64,000 nucleotides of DNA from Bacteroidales bacterium (GCA_017541145.1 JAFXZT010000154.1:1-64000); one strand, 5' to 3'. Counted from the first letter of the stretch, positions 15,645 through 24,586 are shown. Translations and numbers: made by a program. The notes: a model not told the origin generated them from the letters alone.

Positions 15645-16448
15645 ATGGTAATAGATTTTCACGCACATATTTTCCCTGACAAAGTTGCAGAAAAGGCAAC
15701 AGATTCTATTTCAAGATTTTATGAGAATACACCCATGGCGTATCGCGGTCATGTTGATACATTGATTAACAGCGGTGACAAAATTGGTGTAGTTGCTTAC
15801 GTGGTACATTCCACCGCTACCAAGCCCGAACAAGTTGCAAATATCAATACTTATATAATTGGAGAATGCAGCAAACAAAAAAAGTTCATCGGTTTTGGAA
15901 CATTGCATCCCGATTGTGACATCAATTTGCAAGAAATCGACCGGCTTTTGCAAAATAAAATTCACGGTATAAAACTTCATCCCGATTTTCAGACCTTTCA
16001 GTTTGATACTCCGAAGATGGACGCCGTTTACGACCGTTTGAGCGAAGTCGGAATGCCGATTTTGGTACATGCCGGTGATTACAGATACGATTATTCAGGT
16101 CCGCAAAGAATAGCAAATGTCATAAAAAAATTCCCGAAACTGAAAATTGTAGCGGCGCATTTCGGCGGTTACACACAATGGGAAGACAGCATGAAATATC
16201 TTGTAGGTAAGCGTGTTTGGTTTGATACATCGAGTACACTTTGGAAACTTCCGGTAGAAAAAGCCGACGAAATGATAAGAAAACACGGTGTCGAAAATTT
16301 CTTTTTCGGGTCAGATTATCCGATGTGGGATCATCAGGACGAACTCAACAGATTCAACAAATTGACGTTGACAGATTCCGAGCGTGAAAAAATTCTTCTT
16401 ACCAATGCGTTGGGTTTTCTTGACATGAAGGTTGAAGATTTTTCATAA
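15645..16448 (+). CDS. TIM-barrel amidohydrolase (amidohydrolase_2 family)
   Basis: 267-residue metal-dependent hydrolase. The N-terminal FHAHIF gives the HxH metal pair (H5 and H7), GIKLHPDFQ follows the third strand, ILVHAGDYRY and IVAAHFGG bring further histidines, and FFFGSDYPMWD carries the conserved Asp of the last strand. This arrangement fits the decarboxylase/hydrolase branch typified by ACMSD and related enzymes. The substrate cannot be predicted. Cytoplasmic, no signal peptide. It lies between the scramblase-like gene and the PurF-like gene but is probably transcribed separately, since a promoter precedes the latter. Confidence 0.85.
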   Translation: MVIDFHAHIFPDKVAEKATDSISRFYENTPMAYRGHVDTLINSGDKIGVVAYVVHSTATKPEQVANINTYIIGECSKQKKFIGFGTLHPDCDINLQEIDRLLQNKIHGIKLHPDFQTFQFDTPKMDAVYDRLSEVGMPILVHAGDYRYDYSGPQRIANVIKKFPKLKIVAAHFGGYTQWEDSMKYLVGKRVWFDTSSTLWKLPVEKADEMIRKHGVENFFFGSDYPMWDHQDELNRFNKLTLTDSEREKILLTNALGFLDMKVEDFS

Positions 16449-16476
16449 AATTACATTATGATAACTTTCTAAAAAC

Positions 16477-16506
16477 TTTGTAGAATTATTTTTTTTAGTA
16501 GATTTG
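16477..16506 (+). promoter_or_regulatory. Bacteroidota-type promoter of the PurF-like gene
   Basis: TTTG (16477-16480), 18 bases, TAGATTTG (16499-16506); the ATG is 36 bases downstream. Confidence 0.65.
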
Positions 16507-16542
16507 CTGCTCAAAATCTAAACTAAATTAGGCAATAAATAA

Positions 16543-18435
16543 ATGGAACCGTTAAAACACGAATGTGGAGTAGCGATGATTCGCTTGCTCAAACCGTTGG
16601 ATTATTACGAGAAAAAGTATGGTACATGGCTGTATGCCATCAATAAGCTCTATCTTATGATGGAAAAACAGCACAACCGCGGTCAGGAAGGTGCGGGTGT
16701 AGCTTGTGTAAAGTTGCAGTCGGAACCGGGTACTGATTATATGTTTCGTGAAAGGGCTTTGGGTGCGGGTGCTATTACCGAAATTTTCGCCAAAGTACAA
16801 GAAAATTTCAAGAATCTTTCCAAAGAGCAACTTCATGATACTGAGTTTGCATTAAAAAATTTGCCATTTGTTGGCGAAATATATATGGGCCACTTGCGGT
16901 ATTCTACTACCGGAAAAAGTGGCCTTTCTTATGTCCATCCGTTTCTGAGACGCAACAATTGGAGAGCGAAAAATCTCTGTTTATGCGGCAATTTTAATAT
17001 GACAAATGTTGACGATATTTTCAACGAAATTACTGCTGAGGGACAGCATCCGAGAGTTTATTCCGATACATTTGTGATTTTGGAACAGTTGGGACATCGC
17101 CTTGATTGTGAGAGCGAACGCCTGTTTGATGAGGCACGTTCCATCGGTTTGGGCGGTCGTGACGTTACTTCGTATATCGAAGAACATATCAACGTTCGCA
17201 AAGTTTTGTCGGAAGCCTCAAGAATTTGGGACGGCGGTTATGTGATTTGCGGTATTACCGGAAGCGGTGAGATGTTTACAATGCGCGATCCGTGGGGAAT
17301 CCGTCCGGCATTTTATTATCAAGACGATGAGATTGTGGCAGTGGCTTCGGAGCGTCCGGTAATTCAAACAGCTTTTGATTTGGATGCCTCACAGATTCAC
17401 GAACTTCAGCCCGGAGATGCACTTACAATCAACAAAGCAGGTAAAGTTTCAGTAGCAAACATCATAACTCCGAAAGTAAAAAAAGCATGTTCTTTCGAGC
17501 GTATTTATTTCTCTCGCGGCAGTGATATTGATATCTACCGTGAACGTAAATCTCTTGGCGAAAGTCTTACAAATCAGATTCTTAAATCAATTGATTACGA
17601 CGTAGAAAATACAGTATTTTCTTTTATTCCGAATACTGCCGAAGTAGCTTTTTACGGGATGTTGGAAGGTTTCAAAAAGTATCTAAACAATTCGGTTATC
17701 GATCGTTTGATGTCGCTTGACCACAAACCTTCGCGCGAGGAGTTGGAAAAGATTTGCAACCATTACATCCGTTCCGAAAAAGTTGCTATCAAAGATATCA
17801 AATTAAGAACATTTATTGCGGAAGGCAATTCGCGCAATGACCTTGCTGCTCATGTTTACGATATTACATACGGAAGTCTTCGCCCCGGTATCGATAATCT
17901 TGTAATTATTGATGATTCAATTGTCCGTGGTACTACTTTGCGTGAATCTGTTATACGTATACTTGATAGACTGCATCCTAAAAAAATTGTAATAGTATCC
18001 TCAGCACCTCAAATTCGTTACCCTGATTATTACGGTATTGATATGAGTAAAATGAGTGAATTTATTGCATTTAAAGCCGCTATCGAACTTTTGAAACAAA
18101 ACGGTAAACAGCAATTGATTTCGGAAGTTTATGTAAAATGCAAGTCGCAAATGAATTTGCCGAAAACACAGATGCAAAATTTTGTGAAAGAAATTTACGC
18201 TCCGTTTACCGATGAGGAAATTTCTGCAAAAATGGTTGAGATGTTGAAAGCACCGGAAGTTAAAAGCGATATTCAAATTGTTTATCAGTTAATTGATAAT
18301 CTGCACAAATCGATTCCGAACAATTTAGGAGATTGGTATTTTTCCGGCGATTATCCGACACCGGGCGGTATCAAACGAGTTTCTCAAGCTTTCATCGATT
18401 GGTACGAAGAAGTTTACAATTCTTCACAGAAATAA
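16543..18435 (+). CDS. amidophosphoribosyltransferase-like class II glutamine amidotransferase (long form)
   Basis: The N-terminal Ntn-hydrolase glutaminase domain has its nucleophile at C8 (KHECGVAM), which implies removal of a seven-residue propeptide. QHNRGQEGAGVA and the YMGHLRYSTTGKS segment are typical of the glutaminase. The C-terminal phosphoribosyltransferase domain has the PRPP motif VIIDDSIVRGTT. At 630 residues it is over 100 longer than classical PurF, with extra sequence between the domains and at the C-terminus. I believe Bacteroidota often carry such a long form besides ordinary PurF, so first-step purine synthesis is likely but not certain. Confidence 0.85.
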   Translation: MEPLKHECGVAMIRLLKPLDYYEKKYGTWLYAINKLYLMMEKQHNRGQEGAGVACVKLQSEPGTDYMFRERALGAGAITEIFAKVQENFKNLSKEQLHDTEFALKNLPFVGEIYMGHLRYSTTGKSGLSYVHPFLRRNNWRAKNLCLCGNFNMTNVDDIFNEITAEGQHPRVYSDTFVILEQLGHRLDCESERLFDEARSIGLGGRDVTSYIEEHINVRKVLSEASRIWDGGYVICGITGSGEMFTMRDPWGIRPAFYYQDDEIVAVASERPVIQTAFDLDASQIHELQPGDALTINKAGKVSVANIITPKVKKACSFERIYFSRGSDIDIYRERKSLGESLTNQILKSIDYDVENTVFSFIPNTAEVAFYGMLEGFKKYLNNSVIDRLMSLDHKPSREELEKICNHYIRSEKVAIKDIKLRTFIAEGNSRNDLAAHVYDITYGSLRPGIDNLVIIDDSIVRGTTLRESVIRILDRLHPKKIVIVSSAPQIRYPDYYGIDMSKMSEFIAFKAAIELLKQNGKQQLISEVYVKCKSQMNLPKTQMQNFVKEIYAPFTDEEISAKMVEMLKAPEVKSDIQIVYQLIDNLHKSIPNNLGDWYFSGDYPTPGGIKRVSQAFIDWYEEVYNSSQK

Positions 18436-18470
18436 ATCATATTCATTAGTTTTTTTACAAATTTTTAGTA

Positions 18471-18512
18471 TCCCCATGTTGAATTTTTTTTTCAGCACGG
18501 GGATTTTTTTTG
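18471..18512 (+). terminator. intrinsic terminator after the PurF-like gene
   Basis: TCCCC(A)TGTTGAA pairs with TTCAGCA(C)GGGGA with one mismatch, followed by eight T. Confidence 0.75.
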
Positions 18513-18640
18513 ATGTGGATGTAGAATCTCAGTATTTGTTTTTAAATAAACCTAAAATTCATCGTCCTATTTTTTTGCGTGAACTATTATAATACTTTTA
18601 AATGCAGAAATAATTTTTTCTCATTCTTGTTGTTATTGAT

Positions 18641-18799
18641 CGTTTACAGCCTGTTGGGTTCAAATTTTTCGGGATGTGGTGTGATTTAGAAAAACTTCTC
18701 GACAGAAGAGTGGATTTTGTAGAAGAAGGTTCATTGTCAGAATTTGCCCGCGAAAGTGTTGAACACGATAAAATTTTAGTCTATGAGAGAGCCGCTTAA
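18641..18799 (+). pseudogene. remnant of an MNT-type nucleotidyltransferase antitoxin
   Basis: Only the C-terminal part of a minimal nucleotidyltransferase survives: VGFKFFGMWCDLEKLLDRR followed by VDFVEEGSLSEFARESVEHD and ILVYERAA, ending at TAA (18797-18799). The catalytic GSxxRG and DxD strands that should come before it are absent, and the frame is closed by a TAA at 18611. In intact systems such a protein is encoded just before a HEPN-domain ribonuclease and AMPylates it. The remains of that partner overlap this 3' end. Confidence 0.75.
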
Positions 18800-19031
18800 A
18801 GACCGAGAAAGGTTAGAACATATTTTAAAGGCTCGATTGTTTTTACAGAAACCCAAATTCAAACCGATAAAACTTTTGACCTATGAAAACAATTGCCACC
18901 ACGTTTGCTCAAATGACTGCCGTTTCCTACCCGTTGAAAAAATTATTATTTTCATATTTTTAGCATTTCAATTATTGATTCTTTCCCTTGTTAATTTAAT
19001 ATTTCGGAATTTGTTTTGTTTGATAATTTAA
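18783..19031 (+). pseudogene. remnant of a HEPN-domain toxin
   Basis: The first 17 codons (MREPLKDRERLEHILKA, 18783-18833) read exactly like the N-terminus of a small HEPN ribonuclease of the MNT/HEPN type, and the start overlaps the MNT stop by 17 bases, as in functional pairs. The reading frame then runs into sequence with no HEPN character, and the RxxxxH active-site motif is not found. I interpret it as frameshifted or truncated. The residual 82-codon frame to 19031 is unlikely to make a working toxin. Confidence 0.65.
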
Positions 19032-19040
19032 TGTTAACTA

Positions 19041-19091
19041 ATACCTAAAAATAAGTATTTCGCTTGTTAAAATATACCTAAATGTTGGTAT
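19041..19091 (+). promoter_or_regulatory. two similar dyad operators upstream of the porin-imelysin locus
   Basis: Two 18-base sites: ATACCTAAAAATAAGTAT (19041-19058) and ATACCTAAATGTTGGTAT (19074-19091). Each has arms ATACC and (A/G)GTAT around 8 bases, and the centres are 33 bases apart, about three helical turns. The second touches the -33 region of the predicted promoter. This geometry suggests a dimeric repressor, possibly metal-responsive given the imelysin gene; the regulator is unknown. Confidence 0.55.
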
Positions 19092-19121
19092 TTCATGTAA
19101 AAGTTGTAATTGGTAATTTTG
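19091..19121 (+). promoter_or_regulatory. probable promoter of the porin-imelysin locus
   Basis: TTTC at 19091-19094 (one base from TTTG), 19 bases, TAATTTTG at 19114-19121. The ATG is 27 bases further on. The -33 element touches the second dyad. Confidence 0.5.
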
Positions 19122-19148
19122 TAATTGTAAAATAAAGATATAAAAACA

Positions 19149-20498
19149 ATGAAAACTTCTTTCCTTAAAAAAGGATTTTTTGCAATTACAATGGCTGTTA
19201 TTTCGATGTCAACAACAGCACAAAATACTGATTCTACAAAAACGCCGGAAGATGGTTATCAAAAATTCCGTTTTGGCGGCTACGGCGAAATGCTTGCTTC
19301 ATGGAAAAATTACGGTCTTAACCGTTGGAGCGGTTCTACAAACGGAAATTCTGAAATCAATCACGCTGAAATTTCTTTGCCGAGATTTGTTTTAGCGTTG
19401 GATTATAAGTTTTCCGAAAAATGGATTCTCGGTGCAGAAATCGAGTTTGAAGCCGGCGGAACTGGTATGGCAATGGAACTTGAAGCCGGTTCGGGCAGCG
19501 AAAACGGCGAGTATGAAACCGAAATCGAAAAAGGCGGCGAAGTTGCCCTCGAACAATTTCACATCACAAGAAAATTCATAAAAGAGTTTAACGTTAAAGT
19601 CGGACATCTTATTTTGCCCGTTGGTCTGACAAACACTCATCACGAACCGATAAACTTTTTTACGACTTTCCGTCCCGAAGGTGCAACTACCATAATGCCA
19701 TGTACTTGGCACGAAACAGGTTTGGAATTTTTCGGTAAATTCGGTTCTAACTTTTCTAAATTTGAATATCAAGCGCAAGTTGTTGCCGGTCAAAATCCGC
19801 TCGGTTTCAGCCGTTATAATTGGATTAAAGGCGGCAAGCAAGGATTTTTTGAGGCTGACAATTTTACAAGACCAGCGTATACTTTCCGTCTTGACTACAA
19901 AGGAATTAAAGGTTTAAGACTTGGATATTCGATGTATTATTGTTATGATGCTGGCAAAAATTCTGACCGTTTGGCTACTTTTGATACTTACGACCCGATT
20001 AATATTTCTATCTATTCGTTTGATGCACAATACAAAAACGATTATATCACATTTCGCGGAAACTTTTTGCATGGCGGTTTGACGGATGTTGAGGCGGTGG
20101 ACAAGGTTATCCGTACTTATAGTTCAAAATCGGGTTATAGTCGCACAACTAATGTTGCTGAAAAAGCTTTGAACTACAATTTTGAACTCGGTGTTAATTT
20201 GAAAAACGTTTTCCACGGAGGCGACAAATTCCCTGTACTTTATCCGTTTGCACATTACGAGTATTACAATCCTCAGGAAAAAGGTGTAAATCTGCAACTT
20301 ATGGACGACCGTTGTCAGGTTAGTTATTGGACTTTTGGTCTTAACTATTTTGCTTTACCGAATCTTGTTATCAAAGCGGATTATACTTGCCGCAGAATCG
20401 GTACAAATGAGATGTTCCAAAACACCAAAACCAATTACAACAACGAAAACGAATTTTGTATTTCAATCGGATATATCGGTTGGTTTTGTCAAAAATAA
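19149..20498 (+). CDS. outer-membrane porin (OprO/OprP-like beta barrel)
   Basis: 449 residues. A signal peptide ends near AQ (residues 24-25). After a short linker come many amphipathic beta strands, such as FRFGGYGEML, KWILGAEIEFEAG, FNVKVGHLILPVG, TFRLDYKGIKGLRLGYSMYY and LVIKADYTCRR, and the protein closes with an FCISIGYIG strand. This is the pattern of phosphate-selective-porin-like proteins of Bacteroidota. Loop residues such as NTHHEPINFF and MPCTWHE could line a metal or anion site. First gene of the locus that continues with an imelysin. A substrate cannot be assigned; with imelysin next door I favour a metal-related role. Confidence 0.75.
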   Translation: MKTSFLKKGFFAITMAVISMSTTAQNTDSTKTPEDGYQKFRFGGYGEMLASWKNYGLNRWSGSTNGNSEINHAEISLPRFVLALDYKFSEKWILGAEIEFEAGGTGMAMELEAGSGSENGEYETEIEKGGEVALEQFHITRKFIKEFNVKVGHLILPVGLTNTHHEPINFFTTFRPEGATTIMPCTWHETGLEFFGKFGSNFSKFEYQAQVVAGQNPLGFSRYNWIKGGKQGFFEADNFTRPAYTFRLDYKGIKGLRLGYSMYYCYDAGKNSDRLATFDTYDPINISIYSFDAQYKNDYITFRGNFLHGGLTDVEAVDKVIRTYSSKSGYSRTTNVAEKALNYNFELGVNLKNVFHGGDKFPVLYPFAHYEYYNPQEKGVNLQLMDDRCQVSYWTFGLNYFALPNLVIKADYTCRRIGTNEMFQNTKTNYNNENEFCISIGYIGWFCQK

Positions 20499-20526
20499 TG
20501 CATAATTCATAATGCATAATTCATAA
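20499..20526 (+). repeat. tandem repeat of a 14-base AT-rich unit
   Basis: Two exact copies of TGCATAATTCATAA (20499-20512 and 20513-20526), followed by a degenerate TTAGTAATTTATAA. It lies between the porin and imelysin genes. It resembles the short AT-rich intergenic repeats I know from other Bacteroidales genomes. Confidence 0.8.
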
Positions 20527-20564
20527 TTAGTAATTTATAATTAAAAATAACATAAAAAAAAACG

Positions 20565-21755
20565 ATGAAGAAAAGAGTTTTTATCGCTGCGGGCTTGATT
20601 GCCTTTTCTGCAGCAACATTCACTTCTTGTGATAAGGACAAAGACGAAGACAAAGACAAATTAGTGGAAATGGCTGATTCTGAGGCTATTGATGCAGAGT
20701 ATAATTCAGCATACGCTAAACAATGGGGCAACTATATGCGTACAGTTGCGACACTTTTGAAAACCGATTCCGATAATCTTTACGCTTATTGGAATGACAG
20801 TTACGAAGGCGGTGACAGTTATGCAAAACGTTTCCTTTCTCATGAGGGCGCAGGTTTCAAATCTTCAAAAGATTGCGTTGAACAAATCATTGACGGTTGC
20901 ATTGACATCGCTAACGAGGTCAGCGATACAAAAATCGGTAGCCCGGTAGAACTTTTTGCAACAGACCCTGTTAATGCGGTTCTTCAAGTAGAATCTTGGT
21001 TTTCATGGCATTCGCGTGTTGACTTTACTAACAACATCACTTCTGTAAAAAATGCTTATTACGGTTCGCTTGATGGTAATATTAACGCAAATTCTATTTC
21101 AAAAGTAATTAATGGTAAAAATGCTGAACTCGATGCTAAGGTAATTGCAGCAATCAAAGATGCTCAAGATGCTATTATGGCGATTCCGCAGCCTTTCCGT
21201 AACAATCTCGCAAGCAAAGAGGCTCAAACAGCTATTGAAAAATGCGCTGATTTGCGTGACGTTTTAGATAAAGAACTCAAGACATTTATCGATGATAATC
21301 TTGCTGATTATGATTGGGATGCAGTTCTTTCTCAGTATGTTGATAATGTAGTATTGCCGACATACAAATCTTTGAAAGACAGAAATGCCGATCTTTATGA
21401 TGCTGTTGTAGCCTTTGAAAAGAATCCGTCAAATGATGGATTTTCAAAATGTGCTGATGCTTGGGTTAAAGCCCGTACTCCTTGGGAAAGTTCAGAAGCG
21501 TTCCTTTTCGGACCTGTTGCTGACAAAGGTCTTGATCCTAACATGGATTCATGGCCACTTGATTTGAGCGGTATTGTATCAATTTTCAATTCTCAGTCTT
21601 GGGCTGAACTTGAATGGTCAGGTGATTATGTTTCTGCCGATGACGAACCCGAAAACAAACACGCTCAGGATATTGCCTCAGCACAAAATCTTCGTGGTTT
21701 CCATACTTTGGAATATTTGATTTTCAAAGACGGTAAAGCAAGAACGATACATTAA
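20565..21755 (+). CDS. imelysin family (M75) lipoprotein
   Basis: 396 residues with a lipoprotein signal peptide (lipobox TSC near residue 23) and an Asp/Lys-rich linker after the Cys. The helical imelysin domain is shown by VLQVESWFSWHS, LPTYKSLKDRNADLYDAV, WVKARTPWESSEAFLFGPV and, near the C-terminus, the GxHxxE motif as GFHTLEYLIF. Imelysins are not proven peptidases; they are periplasmic or surface proteins tied to iron acquisition and are often encoded beside DUF1111 di-haem proteins, as here. It follows the porin by 66 bases that include AT-rich repeats. Confidence 0.9.
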   Translation: MKKRVFIAAGLIAFSAATFTSCDKDKDEDKDKLVEMADSEAIDAEYNSAYAKQWGNYMRTVATLLKTDSDNLYAYWNDSYEGGDSYAKRFLSHEGAGFKSSKDCVEQIIDGCIDIANEVSDTKIGSPVELFATDPVNAVLQVESWFSWHSRVDFTNNITSVKNAYYGSLDGNINANSISKVINGKNAELDAKVIAAIKDAQDAIMAIPQPFRNNLASKEAQTAIEKCADLRDVLDKELKTFIDDNLADYDWDAVLSQYVDNVVLPTYKSLKDRNADLYDAVVAFEKNPSNDGFSKCADAWVKARTPWESSEAFLFGPVADKGLDPNMDSWPLDLSGIVSIFNSQSWAELEWSGDYVSADDEPENKHAQDIASAQNLRGFHTLEYLIFKDGKARTIH

Positions 21756-21784
21756 TCTTAGAAATTTCCTGTGGAAAAATCTTC

Positions 21785-21818
21785 AACGGTAGAGGGCGTA
21801 TGCTCTCTCCGTTTTTTT
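21785..21818 (+). terminator. hairpin with T-run between imelysin and the di-haem gene
   Basis: AACGG TAGAGGGC pairs with GCTCTCT CCGTT (one G-T pair and one bulge), followed by seven T. A partial terminator would lower expression of the downstream genes relative to porin and imelysin. Confidence 0.65.
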
Positions 21819-21843
21819 GAATTTTATTGTTAAAGTCAAAATA

Positions 21844-23283
21844 ATGAATTTAATCAAACAATTCTTTTTTTTAATCTTTGGTATCGTGATGTTGATATTT
21901 TCGGCTTGCGACAATGATGACGGTATTGAGGTTGACGAAATTACAATTCCGGACGGCTACGCTCTTTCGGCGGGTACGTCTACTGTTTTTTTGTCATCGT
22001 CATACGCCTTTGATACCGATGCCGGTTGGGTAAGCGGAAAATATACTTCAAGATTCAATAATGGTGACAAACTTTATGATGATCCGCTCGGCTCATCGCA
22101 AAGTCAGGGTGGGTTAGGACCTGTCTACGCCGGATATTCGTGCGGAAGTTGTCACCGTAATGCCGGACGCACCGAGCCGACTCTTTGGTCTAACGGCGGT
22201 AGCGGTGATTTCGGCTTTTCGTCGTTGTTGATTTATATTACAAGAAAAAACGGTGCTTTTTTTCAAGATTACGGTCGTGTGGTTCACGACAATGCTATTA
22301 TCGGTGTTAAACCTGAAGGTAAGTTGAAGGTAAAATATGATTTTCAGACTTTTGAATTTCCTGACGGTGAAAAATACGAACTTGCTAAACCCAATTACAC
22401 TATTACTGAATGGTATGCCGATTCAATTGCTCCCGAAGATCTTTTTTGTACGGTAAGAATTCCGCTTCGACATGTCGGAATGGGACAAATGATGGCTATC
22501 GATCGCAACGAAATTGAACAATTGGCAAAACAAAGTAATTATCCTGAATTCGGAATTTCCGGTAAAGCCAATTATATTAAAGAACGTGGCAAACTTCAGC
22601 TCGGACTCTCCGGCAACAAAGCTCAACATGCTGACCTTACCGTGGAACTTGGTTTTTCTTCTGATATGGGCTCTACTAACAGCCGTTTTCCTGAAGAAAT
22701 TTGTGAAGGTCAAGCTCAAATGGAACAAGGCGCAAGTCAAATGGGACTGACTTACAAACAACTTGATGTAACTTCTGATCAAATGGAAGACGTTGACCTT
22801 TACATGCAAAGCCTTGGAGTTCCGGCACGTAGAAATGTCAACGATCCTACTGTAAAACGTGGTGAACAGATGTTTTATCAGGCGGGATGTCATTTGTGTC
22901 ATGTTACAACATTGCATACACAGCCGCAAGGATCTGTACTTCTTAATGGAACACGTTTGCCATGGCTTGGCGGTCAGACTATTCATCCGTATTCAGATTA
23001 TTTGCTTCATGATATGGGGAGTGAAATTATGGGTGTTGGTCTTAATGACAATTACGTCAGCGGTTTAGCCCGTGGCAATGAATGGCGTACAACTCCGCTT
23101 TGGGGTATTGGTCTTCAAAAAATTGTTAACGGCCATACATATTTTCTCCATGACGGACGCGCAAGAAACCTTGTAGAGGCCATCATGTGGCACGGCGGCG
23201 AAGGAGAAGCCTCTAAAAATCTTTTCGCCAAGATGAATAAAGAAGACCGCGAGGCTTTAATAACATTTTTGGAATCATTATAA
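21844..23283 (+). CDS. di-haem DUF1111 lipoprotein (MauG/di-haem peroxidase-related)
   Basis: c-type cytochrome with two haem-binding motifs: CGSCH in the N-terminal third and CHLCH in the C-terminal part (PTVKRGEQMFYQAGCHLCH). DUF1111 proteins are related to bacterial di-haem peroxidases and MauG. The C-terminal segment HDGRARNLVEAIMWHGGEGEAS is characteristic. A lipobox, IFSAC, follows a hydrophobic stretch. I use the Met at 21844 because it begins a regular lipoprotein signal (MNLIKQFFFLIFG); an ATG nine codons upstream adds only MNFIVKVKI. 479 residues. Likely periplasmic-face redox enzyme working with the imelysin next to it. Confidence 0.88.
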   Translation: MNLIKQFFFLIFGIVMLIFSACDNDDGIEVDEITIPDGYALSAGTSTVFLSSSYAFDTDAGWVSGKYTSRFNNGDKLYDDPLGSSQSQGGLGPVYAGYSCGSCHRNAGRTEPTLWSNGGSGDFGFSSLLIYITRKNGAFFQDYGRVVHDNAIIGVKPEGKLKVKYDFQTFEFPDGEKYELAKPNYTITEWYADSIAPEDLFCTVRIPLRHVGMGQMMAIDRNEIEQLAKQSNYPEFGISGKANYIKERGKLQLGLSGNKAQHADLTVELGFSSDMGSTNSRFPEEICEGQAQMEQGASQMGLTYKQLDVTSDQMEDVDLYMQSLGVPARRNVNDPTVKRGEQMFYQAGCHLCHVTTLHTQPQGSVLLNGTRLPWLGGQTIHPYSDYLLHDMGSEIMGVGLNDNYVSGLARGNEWRTTPLWGIGLQKIVNGHTYFLHDGRARNLVEAIMWHGGEGEASKNLFAKMNKEDREALITFLESL

Positions 23284-23331
23284 CAATTGAAATCCGGCGA
23301 ACGAGAGTGAGCCGAATATAAAAATTTTCCG

Positions 23332-23353
23332 GTTCCCTTTTATAAAAGGGAAC
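23332..23353 (+). repeat. perfect 22-base palindrome upstream of the second porin
   Basis: GTTCCCTTTTA followed immediately by TAAAAGGGAAC, 11 bp on each side with no mismatch, ending 18 bases before the ATG at 23372. It is followed by A-rich rather than T-rich sequence on the plus strand, so it is not a normal terminator in this direction. It could be an operator or an mRNA hairpin next to the start codon. Confidence 0.75.
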
Positions 23354-23371
23354 AAAAAAAAACAAAGAAAC

Positions 23372-24586
23372 ATGAAAAAATTAATTTTAGCATCAATATT
23401 ATCAGCTGTTACACTTTCTGTATCAGCGCAGACAGAAGATACCGACAACGGCGTTGTGTCGCTTGCCGGAAGAGAGGGTTTTTCGATAAAATCACAAAAA
23501 GGCGATTTCGTTTTCAAGCCTTACACCTTGATTCAGACCGCCGGAAAATATAATTGGTACGACGATGAGGGTTTGGATAAAGCTTATAATCAAGATAATG
23601 TAATGAACTCAGGTTTTGCAATTCCATACGCAATTCTCGGTTTTACGGGAAAAGTTTATGATAGAATTTCGTTTAACCTTTGTATTAATGCAGCAGCATC
23701 GGGCGGCGCAATTTTGCAACAAGCATGGTTTGACGTAAAGGCAAACAACGCACTCAGTTTCCGTGTCGGAAAATTCAAAACTCCTTACACTCACGCATAT
23801 CTTACAACATTGGGCGAAACATTGTTGCCGTCAGTTCCGACTTCGCTTACTTCTAACGTGATTATGCCGCACGTTTTAAACGCTGTTAATCCTACAATCG
23901 GAACAGGTTTTGACCTCGGCGTAATGGCTCATGGATTGGTTGCCAACCAAAAATTCAGTTACGAAGCCGGAATTTTCAACGGGACAGGCTCAGGTGTTAA
24001 TACCGCTACAAAAACTTTGAGTGATGACATCAAAGGCTTGCCGTCATTGTTTTATGCGGGAAGAATTGCCGTAATGCCTTTTGGTTATATGCCTACAAGT
24101 CAGGGAAATCCTAATAATCTTAACGATGAAAAACTTATGTTTGCATTGTCAGCAAACGTAAATGTAGAAGCTCAAAGCGAATCTACAAACGATTCTCGTT
24201 ACGGTTTTGAGTTTGCTTACATGAAAAACAAATTATATGTTGCAGCCGAGGCTTATATGATGCATATCGGTTTTACCGATAGACAGAAAATTGATGATAC
24301 ATTCAACTATTGGGGAGCATATATTCAAGCCGGATATTTTGTAGCACCTCAATGGCAAGTAGCTGTACGTTACGATGTTATGGATAGAAATGCTACTGAC
24401 AAAGACGGTTTAATCAACATGCCGGCAGTTGGTTTCAACTATTTCATCAAAGATACAAATTTGAAACTTCAAGTGATGTATCAAAATATGGGTCGTACCG
24501 GACACGCTACACAGCTTGACCGTGACAACGATGACCTCGGACTCGCAACTCATTCAGCAACAGTGATGTTACAATATGCGTTTTAA
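23372..24586 (+). CDS. outer-membrane porin (phosphate-selective porin O/P-like)
   Basis: 404 residues with a signal peptide of about 20 residues (ends VSAQ). Typical OprO/P features: GFSIKSQKGDFVFKPYTLIQ at the start of the barrel, SFRVGKFKTPYTHAYLTT for the plug strand region, FYAGRIAVMPFG and a final strand HSATVMLQYAF ending in Phe, the outer-membrane assembly signal. Second porin of the locus; it is not closely similar to the first, which suggests different loads or partners. The following AT-rich repeats separate it from the cytochrome gene by 101 bases. Confidence 0.85.
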   Translation: MKKLILASILSAVTLSVSAQTEDTDNGVVSLAGREGFSIKSQKGDFVFKPYTLIQTAGKYNWYDDEGLDKAYNQDNVMNSGFAIPYAILGFTGKVYDRISFNLCINAAASGGAILQQAWFDVKANNALSFRVGKFKTPYTHAYLTTLGETLLPSVPTSLTSNVIMPHVLNAVNPTIGTGFDLGVMAHGLVANQKFSYEAGIFNGTGSGVNTATKTLSDDIKGLPSLFYAGRIAVMPFGYMPTSQGNPNNLNDEKLMFALSANVNVEAQSESTNDSRYGFEFAYMKNKLYVAAEAYMMHIGFTDRQKIDDTFNYWGAYIQAGYFVAPQWQVAVRYDVMDRNATDKDGLINMPAVGFNYFIKDTNLKLQVMYQNMGRTGHATQLDRDNDDLGLATHSATVMLQYAF

